This document shows, in pieces, positions 7,138 through 15,743 of a stretch of 64,000 nt of DNA. Origin of the DNA: Rhodopirellula europaea 6C (GTDB lineage: Bacteria > Planctomycetota > Planctomycetia > Pirellulales > Pirellulaceae); contig NZ_ANMO01000120.1 in NCBI RefSeq assembly GCF_000338295.1, forward strand, positions 124,001 to 188,000, given 5' to 3'. The translations under genes and the position numbers were made by a program. Under the pieces are notes generated by a model. The model had not been told where the DNA came from, did not search any database, and was given only the letters and a program-made list of their open reading frames with translations. Numbering within the stretch: position 1 is the stretch's first letter; each line of letters starts with the position of its first letter.

Positions 7138-8352
7138 ATGAGCAAGCAGAGAGAGACAACGAAAAGGGTTCAGTGTCCGTCCTGTGGATACAAGGCCAAA
7201 CGAGTGAGCGCATCAACTATCGGCGCTTTGCTCGATGACGACTTGGCCGAACAGTTCACAGCAGACAGTCGATCCTGTTGTGCTACGGAAGGCGAAGGCT
7301 GCGCATCCATCAAAGAAGACACCGGCTGGCGGTTTTGCCCATCGCAGGATTGCGACGTCGTGTACTTCACCGAGCAAGGAGACACCCGGTTCACAAAGTC
7401 ACAACTGAAAGTTCCGGTCGGTGTGAAGGAATCCAGCGGGGAGCGCCCACTGTGCTACTGCTTCGGCCATTCGGTTGGCAGCATCAAAGAAGAACTTGGC
7501 ACGAAGGGGCGCTCCGACGCTCTGGAAGACATTCGGACAAAGATGAAAGACCCCGGCTGTCACTGTGAGACCTCCAATCCGAGCGGTTCATGCTGTCTGG
7601 GGAGTGTGACGAACGGTATCCAAATCGCTCAAGAGGAAATGCAGATGAATGACTCGACGGTGACGCTTGCATCAACGGCGAAGTCCTCGACAGGCCGAGG
7701 TGAGACGATCGCAAAGATTGGCACACTCGTTTCCGCAATCATGGCCTCGGCGTGCTGCTGGCTGCCGCTGCTTCTGCTGGCAGTTGGTGTTTCAGGGGCC
7801 GGGATTGCCACCATGCTGGAAACGTATCGCCCGCTGTTCATGGTTGTCACGTTTGGATTTCTCGGAGCAGCTTTCTACTTCACCTACCGCCCGAAGAAGG
7901 CGGCTGCCAACGTGGGATACGACTGTTGTCCCACAGGAAGCGCGAAGGCGAAAGATTGCTGTGCTCCGGCGGGCATACACCGCTTTAGCGTGATGGCCTT
8001 GAACAAAGTCATGCTATGGGGTGTGACGGTGCTGGCGGTCGCCTTTCTCTTCTTCCCAAGCTATGTCGGCTTGTTTCTGGGAACGGCAGCCGATGCAACT
8101 CTGTCCGGGAATATGAATCAAGCCGTATTCAAAATCGAAGGCATGACGTGTGAAGGATGTGCCTCCATCCTCGCCGAATCGATCAAAACGGCTCCAAGAG
8201 TACTGGCCGTCCACGTCGACTATGAAGCTGGGGAAGCCGTGGTTGGGACTGAAATCTGCTGTCCTGTGCCTGAAGAAGAAGTCCTCCTAGCCATTGAGCA
8301 GGCTGGCTTCAAAGGTAAGCAGCTTTCTTCTGGATCGTCGAGCAACCAATAG
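7138..8352 (+). CDS. CopZ N-domain / MerT / HMA three-part fusion, metal chaperone-transporter
   Basis: This 404-aa protein joins three known parts. Residues about 1-165 resemble the N-terminal [2Fe-2S]/Zn domain of Archaeoglobus CopZ: CPSCG, then CPSQDCDVVYF, LCYCFGHS, CHCETSNPSGSCCLG. Residues about 185-330 are a MerT-like transporter with three membrane helices, the first with the vicinal Cys pair (ASACCWLPLLLLAVG), plus cytoplasmic CCPTGSAKAKDCC. Residues about 335-400 are an HMA domain with GMTCEGC. The ATG at 7138 is preceded by an in-frame GTG at 7135; GGAG at about 7124 fits either. MerT-MerP fusions are known, but here the two CopZ halves bracket MerT. Role inferred: import of toxic metal (Hg) and hand-over through its own chaperone domains. 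No merA is present in the window. Confidence 0.85.
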   Translation: MSKQRETTKRVQCPSCGYKAKRVSASTIGALLDDDLAEQFTADSRSCCATEGEGCASIKEDTGWRFCPSQDCDVVYFTEQGDTRFTKSQLKVPVGVKESSGERPLCYCFGHSVGSIKEELGTKGRSDALEDIRTKMKDPGCHCETSNPSGSCCLGSVTNGIQIAQEEMQMNDSTVTLASTAKSSTGRGETIAKIGTLVSAIMASACCWLPLLLLAVGVSGAGIATMLETYRPLFMVVTFGFLGAAFYFTYRPKKAAANVGYDCCPTGSAKAKDCCAPAGIHRFSVMALNKVMLWGVTVLAVAFLFFPSYVGLFLGTAADATLSGNMNQAVFKIEGMTCEGCASILAESIKTAPRVLAVHVDYEAGEAVVGTEICCPVPEEEVLLAIEQAGFKGKQLSSGSSSNQ

Positions 8353-8415
8353 CTTTCCTGGGTGCGAGCGATAGCAGGTTTACGCGCTCTCACAGATTTT
8401 GAGTCAGCAAGCCAA

Positions 8416-10206
8416 TTATACTTCGCTCTCGCGATCCGAAAGCATTAAACGGATGCTCGCCAGGAACTGTTGGTAGTCTGATGATTCCGTTTCGGCGTAG
8501 TTCAGGTTGCGGAAAGCATTAGTGATCCGAACAAAGAAATCGCGGGCCTCTTCTTTGTCGTCGAACAGAAATTCTCGTTCGGTGATGTCTCGAATCAACC
8601 GCAGCATCGACTGCTGTCGCTCCAAAGGTGTCGCGACATCCACCGGATCGAAGGCATCCTGCTGCAAGTAGACCGTGTCGAGAAACTGTGCTTTTTGGTA
8701 AATGACGAAGTCGGCCAGCGAAATCCCTTCCTCGCCCGTCACTTGCATCATCTGATAGATTGCATCAGCTTGCCGAAGTAGATCGAGCAATGATTCGACG
8801 GTTGCGGTCCAGCCGGGAGCCAATCGGCGATCGAAATGCTCCTGCAGTTGCTCGCGATAGCGTGACCACGAAAGCAGCGGGTCGATGGCTGGGTAGAATC
8901 GCTTGTAGGCGCGGTCATACGAAAGGCCGAGGAAGGTCTTTACTGTACTGAGCGTAGACTGTGTGACCGGCTCTTCAAAATTCCCGCCTGCAGGTGATAC
9001 GGTTCCGATCATCGTCAGACTGCCCGAGGAACCGTCGCAAGTCGCGAGCACTCCCGCTCGTTCGTAGACGCCTCTGATCGCCGAATCAAGGTACGCCGGG
9101 AAGGCTTCTTCGCCAGGAATTTCCTCCAGTCGGCCCGAGGTTTCTCGCATCGCTTGAGCCCATCGCGATGTGGAGTCGGCCAACAGCAAAACATCAAGTC
9201 CCATCTGCCGGTAATATTCGCCCAGCGTAATGCCCATATAGATCGACGCTTCTCGGGCGGCGACCGGCATCGACGATGTATTGCAGATAATGACGGTTCG
9301 ATCCATCAGCGAGCCGCCGCCTCGTGGGTCTTGTGCCTGTGAGAACTCGTTGATGGTATCGACGACTTCACCCGCTCGCTCGCCACAGGCCACCACAATC
9401 ACGACATCGACGGCAGAGTGGCGTGCAATCAAGGTCTGCAACACGGTCTTGCCCGCACCGAATGGGCCAGGGATGCACGCCGTTCCCCCACGAGCAATTG
9501 GAAAGAAGGTATCAATGGTCCGAATGGTGGTGACCAACGGTTCAGACGGATACTTTCGTTCGACCAAGTGTTGTTGCAGGAGGTCTGCTGGCAATGGAAC
9601 TCGGACGGGCCATTCCTGTCGCATCGTCAACGGACGCTCACCTTGACCATCACGAATGCGGGCGATCGGCTCGTCAATCATAAAGCTACCTCCCTGAATC
9701 CACGTCAGCTCAGCTTGGCCACTCAGGTCAAAGGGAACCATGATTTTGTGTTCGACGCCGCGTTCCTGAACCGTGCCCAGAACGTCGCCTGCACGAAGTC
9801 GCTCGCCAGTACGTCGTAGCGGCACGAACGACCATTTTTGCGTGCGGTCGAGCGAGTCGGCATAGTGCCCACGCTTGAGAAAGAACCCGTCGCGATTGGC
9901 GAGTGTTTCCAAAGGGTTTTGTAAGCCGTCGAACACGGTTCCCAGCAGGCCGGGACCAAGTGACGCGGATAGCATCTGATGCGTCAACTCAACACCATCA
10001 CCAACCTTCACGCCTTCCGTGTCCTCAAACACCTGCAAATCCGCTTCCGTCCCATAGATTCGCAGCACTTCGGACTTCAACCGCTTGTCACCGAGACAGA
10101 CATACGCGACTTCGTTCTTGACGATCTGTCCCTCGGGGACTTCAATCGAAACGATATTGCCGTTGACAGCCGTGACTTGAGCGCCGGTTGCTACCTGCGT
10201 GTTCAT
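8416..10206 (-). CDS. ntpA: V-type ATP synthase/ATPase catalytic subunit A
   Basis: The 596-aa protein has the Walker A loop GPFGAGKT at about residue 240. It also has the A-subunit-specific extra domain (residues about 110-200, KWSFVPLRRTGERLRAGD), VVIVVACGERAGEVVD, and LLLADSTSRWAQAMRE (Walker B and arginine region). Length matches bacterial NtpA. It is the last gene of the leftward operon and overlaps the DUF2764 gene by 4 bp (10203-10206). It hydrolyses or makes ATP in the V1 headpiece. Direction (synthesis or pumping) cannot be told from sequence. Confidence 0.95.
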   Translation of the reverse strand: MNTQVATGAQVTAVNGNIVSIEVPEGQIVKNEVAYVCLGDKRLKSEVLRIYGTEADLQVFEDTEGVKVGDGVELTHQMLSASLGPGLLGTVFDGLQNPLETLANRDGFFLKRGHYADSLDRTQKWSFVPLRRTGERLRAGDVLGTVQERGVEHKIMVPFDLSGQAELTWIQGGSFMIDEPIARIRDGQGERPLTMRQEWPVRVPLPADLLQQHLVERKYPSEPLVTTIRTIDTFFPIARGGTACIPGPFGAGKTVLQTLIARHSAVDVVIVVACGERAGEVVDTINEFSQAQDPRGGGSLMDRTVIICNTSSMPVAAREASIYMGITLGEYYRQMGLDVLLLADSTSRWAQAMRETSGRLEEIPGEEAFPAYLDSAIRGVYERAGVLATCDGSSGSLTMIGTVSPAGGNFEEPVTQSTLSTVKTFLGLSYDRAYKRFYPAIDPLLSWSRYREQLQEHFDRRLAPGWTATVESLLDLLRQADAIYQMMQVTGEEGISLADFVIYQKAQFLDTVYLQQDAFDPVDVATPLERQQSMLRLIRDITEREFLFDDKEEARDFFVRITNAFRNLNYAETESSDYQQFLASIRLMLSDRESEV

Positions 10207-10868
10207 ACGACGTTCTCCTCAAGGTTCAACGTTTGCGTCAAGAGTTCATCGAACTTCTTCCGCCCCGCCGTTTCATCGAGCCGTGTCCAGCGATCCACGA
10301 TCTCCCAACGAGCGAGATATAGCAGTACCGTCTCGAACGAGAAGTAGAACCGGTCAGCAAGTTGCACCCAACGATTCCAAGTGGCACTCAAGAGTTGCCG
10401 TTCAACCTGCAAAGGTTCGCCTGAGTCCAATGCCTCGCGGACATGTGGAATCCAAGGATGCTCTCGAACCAATCGGAAATCGGGATGTTGCCAGTTCTTG
10501 CGAATGTGGTCTGTGTGCTGGCCGACGGCGGTTGGCGGCTCAAGTCCAAGACGACGTCTCCGTAACGCGCAAGTTATCGTACGAATGTCCATCCGATGAT
10601 TGATGATGTCGCGAACGAGCGAGTTAGAAATCGACTTCATCAAGCGATCGTATTCCATTTCAACTTCGTCATCTGTGCGTTCTGGCAGTTGCCGATCCCA
10701 CAGCAAAAAACTCTGCACTTGCTCAACAATGTTCTTGTCGCGATCGCCGAGCAACTTGAGCCGCTGCTGAAGTTGAATTCGTGAGATCGGTACTCGTTCA
10801 ATTTCAAACGAGCGGGGCATATGCGGCAGGCTTGCGACGAGGGAGTAGTAATTGGTGGTAGCGGTCAC
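10203..10868 (-). CDS. DUF2764 V-ATPase-operon subunit (likely C-like stalk subunit)
   Basis: The 221-aa helical protein begins MTATTNYYSLVASLPHM, the N-terminal signature of DUF2764 proteins found only inside V-ATPase operons of Bacteroidetes, Chlamydiae and Planctomycetes. It then has long helices (RIQLQQRLKLLGDRDKNIVE; RWVQLADRFYFSFETVLLYL). It starts with GTG at 10868, which overlaps the TGA of subunit E in a GTGA arrangement. This fixes both the start here and the true stop of subunit E. It probably replaces subunit C, which is otherwise missing from this operon. Confidence 0.85.
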   Translation of the reverse strand: MTATTNYYSLVASLPHMPRSFEIERVPISRIQLQQRLKLLGDRDKNIVEQVQSFLLWDRQLPERTDDEVEMEYDRLMKSISNSLVRDIINHRMDIRTITCALRRRRLGLEPPTAVGQHTDHIRKNWQHPDFRLVREHPWIPHVREALDSGEPLQVERQLLSATWNRWVQLADRFYFSFETVLLYLARWEIVDRWTRLDETAGRKKFDELLTQTLNLEENVV

Positions 10869-11532
10869 TGGATGATTCCTTCCATAATGGCTCGAAATCG
10901 CGGTACCAAATGTCGTAGCAACAGCTCCGCAATGGCTTCGTCGGTTAATTCAATCTCGATATCCTCTTCGAGCAGTTGGATGCGGATGCCTGCCGAGGCG
11001 TCGTTTCGTGTTCCAATCTCCAGTCCGTCTCGCAGCATTTCCTTCGTGATTGAAGCAACGAAGTGGCTAAGATTGCCTTCTTTAACTTCCTCGGGGTGCT
11101 GCGCAGGTGCTCCAAGCCGACGGCATTCTCAGGCAGCAGAAGCTTGGCGGATTGAGCGGGAGAGGGAGCTGACCGGCCACCGACTTCAAGAATCAACTGC
11201 TTGAGGAAGTCGCCGTCATCCAATTCACGCCTTACCAGCCGTCGAACTCGGTCGGCGAACTGTTCCACCAAATTGGATTTGAGTCTCAGCATCGCATCAC
11301 GCACCGCTAATTGCACAGCTTCTTCACCTGCCCGCTTGGTTTGCTCGGCCTCCTCGCGTGCATTCCGCAGTAACGCATCGGCTTCCTGTCTCGCATCGTC
11401 AAGACGTTGCTCGGCTTTCCGTCGTGTTTGCTCCATGAGGGCATCCGCCTGCGCTCTGCCTTCCTCGACGCCCTGCTCGCGCAAGCGACCAATCAGTTCT
11501 TCAACGCCGGACGATTCCTTCGAGTTTTTCAT
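10865..11532 (-). CDS. ntpE: V-type ATPase subunit E, with apparent frameshift
   Basis: From the ATG at 11532 the first 145 or so codons give a typical E subunit: a long coiled-coil helix (GVEEGRAQADALMEQTRRKA) then a C-terminal domain (DFLKQLILEVGG, LLLPENAVGLEHL). After codon CTG near 11095-11105 that frame degrades into low-quality sequence ending at 10945. A one-base shift restores good homology: HPEEVKEGNLSHFVASITKE and IEIELTDEAIAELLLRHLVP, ending at the TGA 10865-10867, which overlaps the GTG of the next gene. The break lies beside a run of four C. Either the base is a sequencing error or the peripheral stalk subunit is broken; an error is more likely because all other subunits are intact. 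Confidence 0.8.
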
Positions 11533-11545
11533 AATGCCAATTTCC

Positions 11546-12004
11546 TTAGCCTGCCGTGCTGCCGGGAATGTTACCACCGACGATCATCGCGAAGATGAAA
11601 GCGAAGACTGCGAAACCCTCCACGATGGCTGCTGGTGCAATCGCCAGTCCAAAAACTTCGGGTTTGGACTTTGTTGTATTGATTGCCGATGCACAGCAAG
11701 AGCCTTGCACCATCGCACTGAACAGCAACGCCAGTCCGACCAACAGGCCGATGGAAAACAATCCCGGTGCGGAGTCTAACGAAACGGTTCGATTGAACTG
11801 CATGGTCACCACGATTCCGTAGATGGTTTGTGAGGAGGGCAACGCTGAGACGCCAACCAATCGTCCGTATCCACTGTCAACGTCCAACAACGCTCCCGAT
11901 GCTGCTTGCCCCGCGCGTCCGCAGCCGATGATACTGCCGATGGCTCCGAGTGCGGTGGGTAGGAAAACTCCTGCCCAGCCCAATAGAAGTATGTAACTAT
12001 CCAT
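11546..12004 (-). CDS. ntpK: V-type ATPase proteolipid subunit K (rotor c-ring)
   Basis: At 152 aa with four membrane helices it is the double-hairpin NtpK form. Helix 2 has ALPSSQTIYGIVV, helix 3 ends in VQGSCCASAI, and helix 4 carries the ion-binding Glu in AAIVEGFAVFAF. These positions correspond to Enterococcus hirae NtpK Leu61, Thr64 (Ser here), Gln65, Tyr68, Gln110 and Glu139, the Na+ site, so Na+ coupling is likely. It overlaps no neighbour: I ends 2 bp upstream and E starts 13 bp downstream. Confidence 0.92.
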   Translation of the reverse strand: MDSYILLLGWAGVFLPTALGAIGSIIGCGRAGQAASGALLDVDSGYGRLVGVSALPSSQTIYGIVVTMQFNRTVSLDSAPGLFSIGLLVGLALLFSAMVQGSCCASAINTTKSKPEVFGLAIAPAAIVEGFAVFAFIFAMIVGGNIPGSTAG

Positions 12005-12006
12005 TT

Positions 12007-13803
12007 CTAGGTTGCCTTCTTGTTGAATGGTTCAAATGCGTATCCTTCGTCTGGAAGACTCCAGCTAAAGAACTCGATGCAATTCAGCCGCAATCCATGC
12101 ACGACACCGCTCATGATTGCCAAGATGAAATTCAGGCCATGTCCGAAAACCACGGCCACTACCGCCAGCAGACTGCCAATCCCCACGCAGCAGCTAGCTT
12201 TGTAAGTCAGGTCGTTGAACGTCCCCGCCAGTTGAGCACTAGCAAGGCCGAGTGCGAACAGTCGCAAGTAACTCAACACGTCCCCAAATGCACGAGAGAC
12301 GCCAGTTAGCGAAACGACCCCGTCGATCAATCGCTTGCCGTGTTCTTTGAAGCTGAAAGTCGTCAGTGGTCGTTCGCTACTGAAAAGCAAAACAGAGGCA
12401 ATCCCGATTCCGAGCATCCAGCTTCCGAATTGAATCAGCGGTTGCTCCGGCTGCGTCCCGCTTTTGCCGAACCCCAGGGCCAAGCCACCAAATAGTGCCG
12501 CGACCCAACCGAAAGACGCCAGCATCATGGGCGACCAACGACGACTCCAAGCCAAAGCTAGATTCGCAATCGCAAGATGCACCACGCCGATCGCAATAGA
12601 AATCTGCATCATCAGCGTCGTATTGGTCGCGTCGATGACGTGCATTCTGGCTAGCACTGAACCGGCTGGCGGTGAAAATCCAAAGTAGCTGCCAACCGCG
12701 ATGCCATAGGCAACGGACGCGACGGCAATGGCGACGAACAATGTTCGCATTCGCCGTATATTTTCGGACCTTCCAAAACGTCGCCAGAACAGCAACAGGA
12801 AAAACGCCAGCAACATCGCGTAACCCGCATCCGCCATGATCATGGCAAAGAAAACGCTGAACGAAAAAAACACGATGCCTGACGGGTCATACGCTCGATA
12901 GGCGGGTGTCGTATAGAACGTGACAGCGTTTTCCCCACCTGCGGCCAGCCCGCGATTGGACAGCAAAGTCGGCGGCGAATCCTCCGCAGTCGGAATTTCG
13001 ATGGTCAGTCCTAAATCGTGGCTTCTCGCGAAGGAAGCGATTTGTTCACGTTGCGATTGAGGTGCCCAACCTCGAACAGCGAACATGCGCGGATCATCGA
13101 AGGTTCGTCCTGCTGCTCGCTCGCGTGCAACTAGGTCTTCTGCAAGTCCAAGCATTCGAGACAGTGGGTCGATCCAGCGAGTCAATCGGACTCGCTGCCA
13201 ATGCAACTCCTCCAACTCGGTTTCGACAGTTTCAAGCCGATCCTGCAATTCGCTCAGAGGACGCTCGTCCAATTGCGTTTGCGGAACAGGCATGTCCATC
13301 GGTTTGGTATCACTGATCACGACAACGTAAGCGAAGCGGTGTTCTCTGGCGACGACTTGCCAATCGTCCGTCAACGATTCCAGCGAGCTCAATTTGTAGT
13401 GAGGGACAGCGTAGAACCAGAAACGTAAGCCACCAAGTTCGTCTTTCGATGGAAGCTGGAAATCACCCCAAGGAAAGAGCGTTGCAATCGCTTGCTTCAA
13501 TTCGTCCAATTCGGCCTGCAATTGCTGTCGTTGCTGCTGGATGGACAACACTTGGCCAACTACGTCATCCGATTGAAACTCGGAATTGTCCTTGACGGCG
13601 CGGCGGTGAATCGGACAAGCTCGCAGGTACTTCAGTGCTTGTGCGGCATCGGGTGAGCACGGGCTGCTTTGCGATTGGTGGTCACGACTGTCGTTCAAGT
13701 CGAGAAGATGCAGGCAGCCCAGTTCCTGTAGGCCATCGAGCACGACGTGTTTCTGGTCGGCCGTACCATAGAGAGTCACTTTGGCGACGGGAACGATTGC
13801 CAT
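12007..13803 (-). CDS. ntpI: V-type ATPase membrane subunit I (a-subunit homologue)
   Basis: The protein has 598 aa, shorter than the 660-residue average. The N-terminal cytoplasmic half begins MAIVPVAKVTLYGTADQKHV and carries coiled-coil stalk segments (QQRQQLQAELDELKQAIATL; LQDRLETVETELEELH). The C-terminal half has seven to eight membrane helices, including FFSFSVFFAMIMADAGYAML and LSYLRLFALGLASAQLAGTF, with the essential Arg in SYLRLFALGLA facing the rotor Glu. It forms the ion half-channels of V0. It shares its last base with the start region of subunit D (overlap at 13803). Confidence 0.93.
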   Translation of the reverse strand: MAIVPVAKVTLYGTADQKHVVLDGLQELGCLHLLDLNDSRDHQSQSSPCSPDAAQALKYLRACPIHRRAVKDNSEFQSDDVVGQVLSIQQQRQQLQAELDELKQAIATLFPWGDFQLPSKDELGGLRFWFYAVPHYKLSSLESLTDDWQVVAREHRFAYVVVISDTKPMDMPVPQTQLDERPLSELQDRLETVETELEELHWQRVRLTRWIDPLSRMLGLAEDLVARERAAGRTFDDPRMFAVRGWAPQSQREQIASFARSHDLGLTIEIPTAEDSPPTLLSNRGLAAGGENAVTFYTTPAYRAYDPSGIVFFSFSVFFAMIMADAGYAMLLAFFLLLFWRRFGRSENIRRMRTLFVAIAVASVAYGIAVGSYFGFSPPAGSVLARMHVIDATNTTLMMQISIAIGVVHLAIANLALAWSRRWSPMMLASFGWVAALFGGLALGFGKSGTQPEQPLIQFGSWMLGIGIASVLLFSSERPLTTFSFKEHGKRLIDGVVSLTGVSRAFGDVLSYLRLFALGLASAQLAGTFNDLTYKASCCVGIGSLLAVVAVVFGHGLNFILAIMSGVVHGLRLNCIEFFSWSLPDEGYAFEPFNKKAT

Positions 13804-14417
13804 TACACCGTCCTCATTGTCAGTTCACCGCGATTTTGCTTTGCTTTGGCGATCTTGGAACGCACAACGGCGGCCCGTTCCGTGTCAGCCAAATGAATTT
13901 TGATACGGTGGATATCTTTTTCCGCTTGCGGAATCAGCACCTTGTCAAAAAGGTTGACTCGCTGCGTGATCCGGCGCACCGCATCATTCAGGCGACTCAC
14001 TCGCGTCCGCTCATTCTGTAAGCGTAGCTGCAACAAGGCCATCTTCTGCAACAGCTCGACCAAGAAATCGACCCAGAACGGCTTGGCCAGCATCGAGTAT
14101 TCCTTGACCCGAAAACGAACTTCGCCCAGCAGAGGTAACCGCACCCCAAGTACGTTTTCCTCGGTGACCGTCCGTTCCTCGATGGTTACTAAATCGCTCA
14201 AGTCCTGCTCGCTCGCACCCAGGAGCGAAAACAGTCCTCGCTGGGAATCCAGTAGCGTTTCAATCTCGTTCTCTGTTTCAGACTGGATGCGTTTGGATCG
14301 TTGCAAGTCGGCGATCAACTGTTGCCGTTTCAAGTCCAGCGATGGCAGGAATCGCTCAAACATCGCAAGTTGATCGCGGCGTTGCTTCAGTGACGTTTTG
14401 TTGAGTGCCAATGCCAT
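13803..14417 (-). CDS. ntpD: V-type ATPase central stalk subunit D
   Basis: The 204-aa protein begins LALNKTSLKQRRDQLAMFER and ends with long helices (LQNERTRVSRLNDAVRRITQ, RVNLFDKVLIPQAEKDI). This is the antiparallel coiled-coil pattern of NtpD/AtpD, including the conserved R-V-N-x-L/F motif and the C-terminal K-x-K-x-N. It forms the rotating central axle between the A3B3 head and the rotor ring. It starts 3 bp after subunit B. No NtpG/F-like subunit was found in the operon. Confidence 0.93.
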   Translation of the reverse strand: MALALNKTSLKQRRDQLAMFERFLPSLDLKRQQLIADLQRSKRIQSETENEIETLLDSQRGLFSLLGASEQDLSDLVTIEERTVTEENVLGVRLPLLGEVRFRVKEYSMLAKPFWVDFLVELLQKMALLQLRLQNERTRVSRLNDAVRRITQRVNLFDKVLIPQAEKDIHRIKIHLADTERAAVVRSKIAKAKQNRGELTMRTV

Positions 14418-14420
14418 TGC

Positions 14421-15743
14421 TCAACTCTCCGCTTGCTTGAAGTATTTCTCAACCAAAGCCTGTTTCATCAGCAATTCTTCCGCCTGGAAACACTCGGCCA
14501 GAGTCTGCCAACTCAGATCGAGCGCGTCGTTCAAAGGCATCGCAATCCGAATGTCCATGAAACGTTTCGCAAACAGATCACCAAACTTCAACAGCTTCTG
14601 GTCAAACGGCGAAAGATCGAACGCCATCGCTTGCTTTTTTTCGGCTTCCTTGGCTCCCGCGTAAAATCGAATCATCGTGTTCATGATCTGCGAATGGTCT
14701 TCCCGAGTGACCTTGCCGATGACTTGCTGCTTGAGCCGCGAAAGTGAACCGAACGGGTCAATAACGCCATTGTGTAAATACAATTGCCCTTCAGTGATGT
14801 AGCCCGTGTTGTCAGGAACCGGATGCGTTACATCATCACCTGGCATCGTCGTCACGGTCAGGATGGTGACGGAACCAGCGCCTTTGTAGTCGCAAGCTCG
14901 TTCGTAGCGTTGTGCAAGCTGCGTGTAGAGATCACCCATGTAGCCGCGATTCGATGGAACTCGCTCCATCGCGATGCCGATCTCTTTCAGGGCATCTGCA
15001 TAGGCCGTCATATCGGTCAAGAGCACAAGCACCCGTTTGCCTTCCTCGACCGCAAATCGCTCCGCGACCTTCAACGCCATGTCGGGAACCAGCAGTCGCT
15101 CCACGATCGGGTCCGACGCTTGATTCACGAACATCACCGTGCGACCAAGAATTCCTTCGCTTTCAAACGTCGAGCGGAAGAAGTGGTAGTCGTCAAAGAT
15201 CAGCCCCAGCCCGCCGAAAATGATGATGTCCGCATCGGCTTGAATCCCGATGCGAGCAAGCAACTGGTTGTACGGCTCACCTGCGACCGAAAAGATGGGA
15301 ATCTTTTGGCTCTCGACCAAGCAATTGAACACGTCAATCATCGGAACTTTGGTGTGAATCATGTTCTTGGGCACGATTCGCATCTTAGGATTGACTGATG
15401 GCCCGCCGATTGGAATCGAAGGTTCGTTGGACAAATCAGGCCCGCCATCCAAAGGAATCCCCGATCCACGAAAGACGCGCCCCAAAATGTTTGGCGAGTA
15501 GGTGACCTGTGTTGGATGCCCCAGAAACCGGACCTTCGCTTGCGTGGAAAGTCCTTTGCCACCGGAAAACACCTGCAATGAGACCACGCCGCGTTCCAAC
15601 TCGATAACCTGTCCCAGTGAACGACGCCGATCCCAATTCTCAACGACGGCCAAGTCACCGAATCCAACTCCGGTGGCACGCACCTTGAGGATATCACCGA
15701 CAATCGCGACCACGCTTGTGTGTCTGACAAGATCAGGGATCAT
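14421..15743 (-). CDS. ntpB: V-type ATPase regulatory subunit B
   Basis: The 440-aa protein has the B-subunit hallmarks: [32 protein letters not shown] (degenerate P-loop position), [19 protein letters not shown] and [20 protein letters not shown], plus [20 protein letters not shown]. It lacks a functional Walker A, as normal for B. The ATG at 15743 overlaps the TGA of the LOG-YHS gene in an ATGA arrangement, so the two are translationally coupled. It is the first V-ATPase gene in this operon, whereas in most relatives it follows A. Confidence 0.95.
   Translation of the reverse strand: MIPDLVRHTSVVAIVGDILKVRATGVGFGDLAVVENWDRRRSLGQVIELERGVVSLQVFSGGKGLSTQAKVRFLGHPTQVTYSPNILGRVFRGSGIPLDGGPDLSNEPSIPIGGPSVNPKMRIVPKNMIHTKVPMIDVFNCLVESQKIPIFSVAGEPYNQLLARIGIQADADIIIFGGLGLIFDDYHFFRSTFESEGILGRTVMFVNQASDPIVERLLVPDMALKVAERFAVEEGKRVLVLLTDMTAYADALKEIGIAMERVPSNRGYMGDLYTQLAQRYERACDYKGAGSVTILTVTTMPGDDVTHPVPDNTGYITEGQLYLHNGVIDPFGSLSRLKQQVIGKVTREDHSQIMNTMIRFYAGAKEAEKKQAMAFDLSPFDQKLLKFGDLFAKRFMDIRIAMPLNDALDLSWQTLAECFQAEELLMKQALVEKYFKQAES

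Noticed and set aside
10945-11100. C-terminal end of subunit E as translated without correction
   Set aside because: Low-quality Ser/Arg-rich sequence; the neighbouring frame is homologous to E subunits and ends in the coupled stop.
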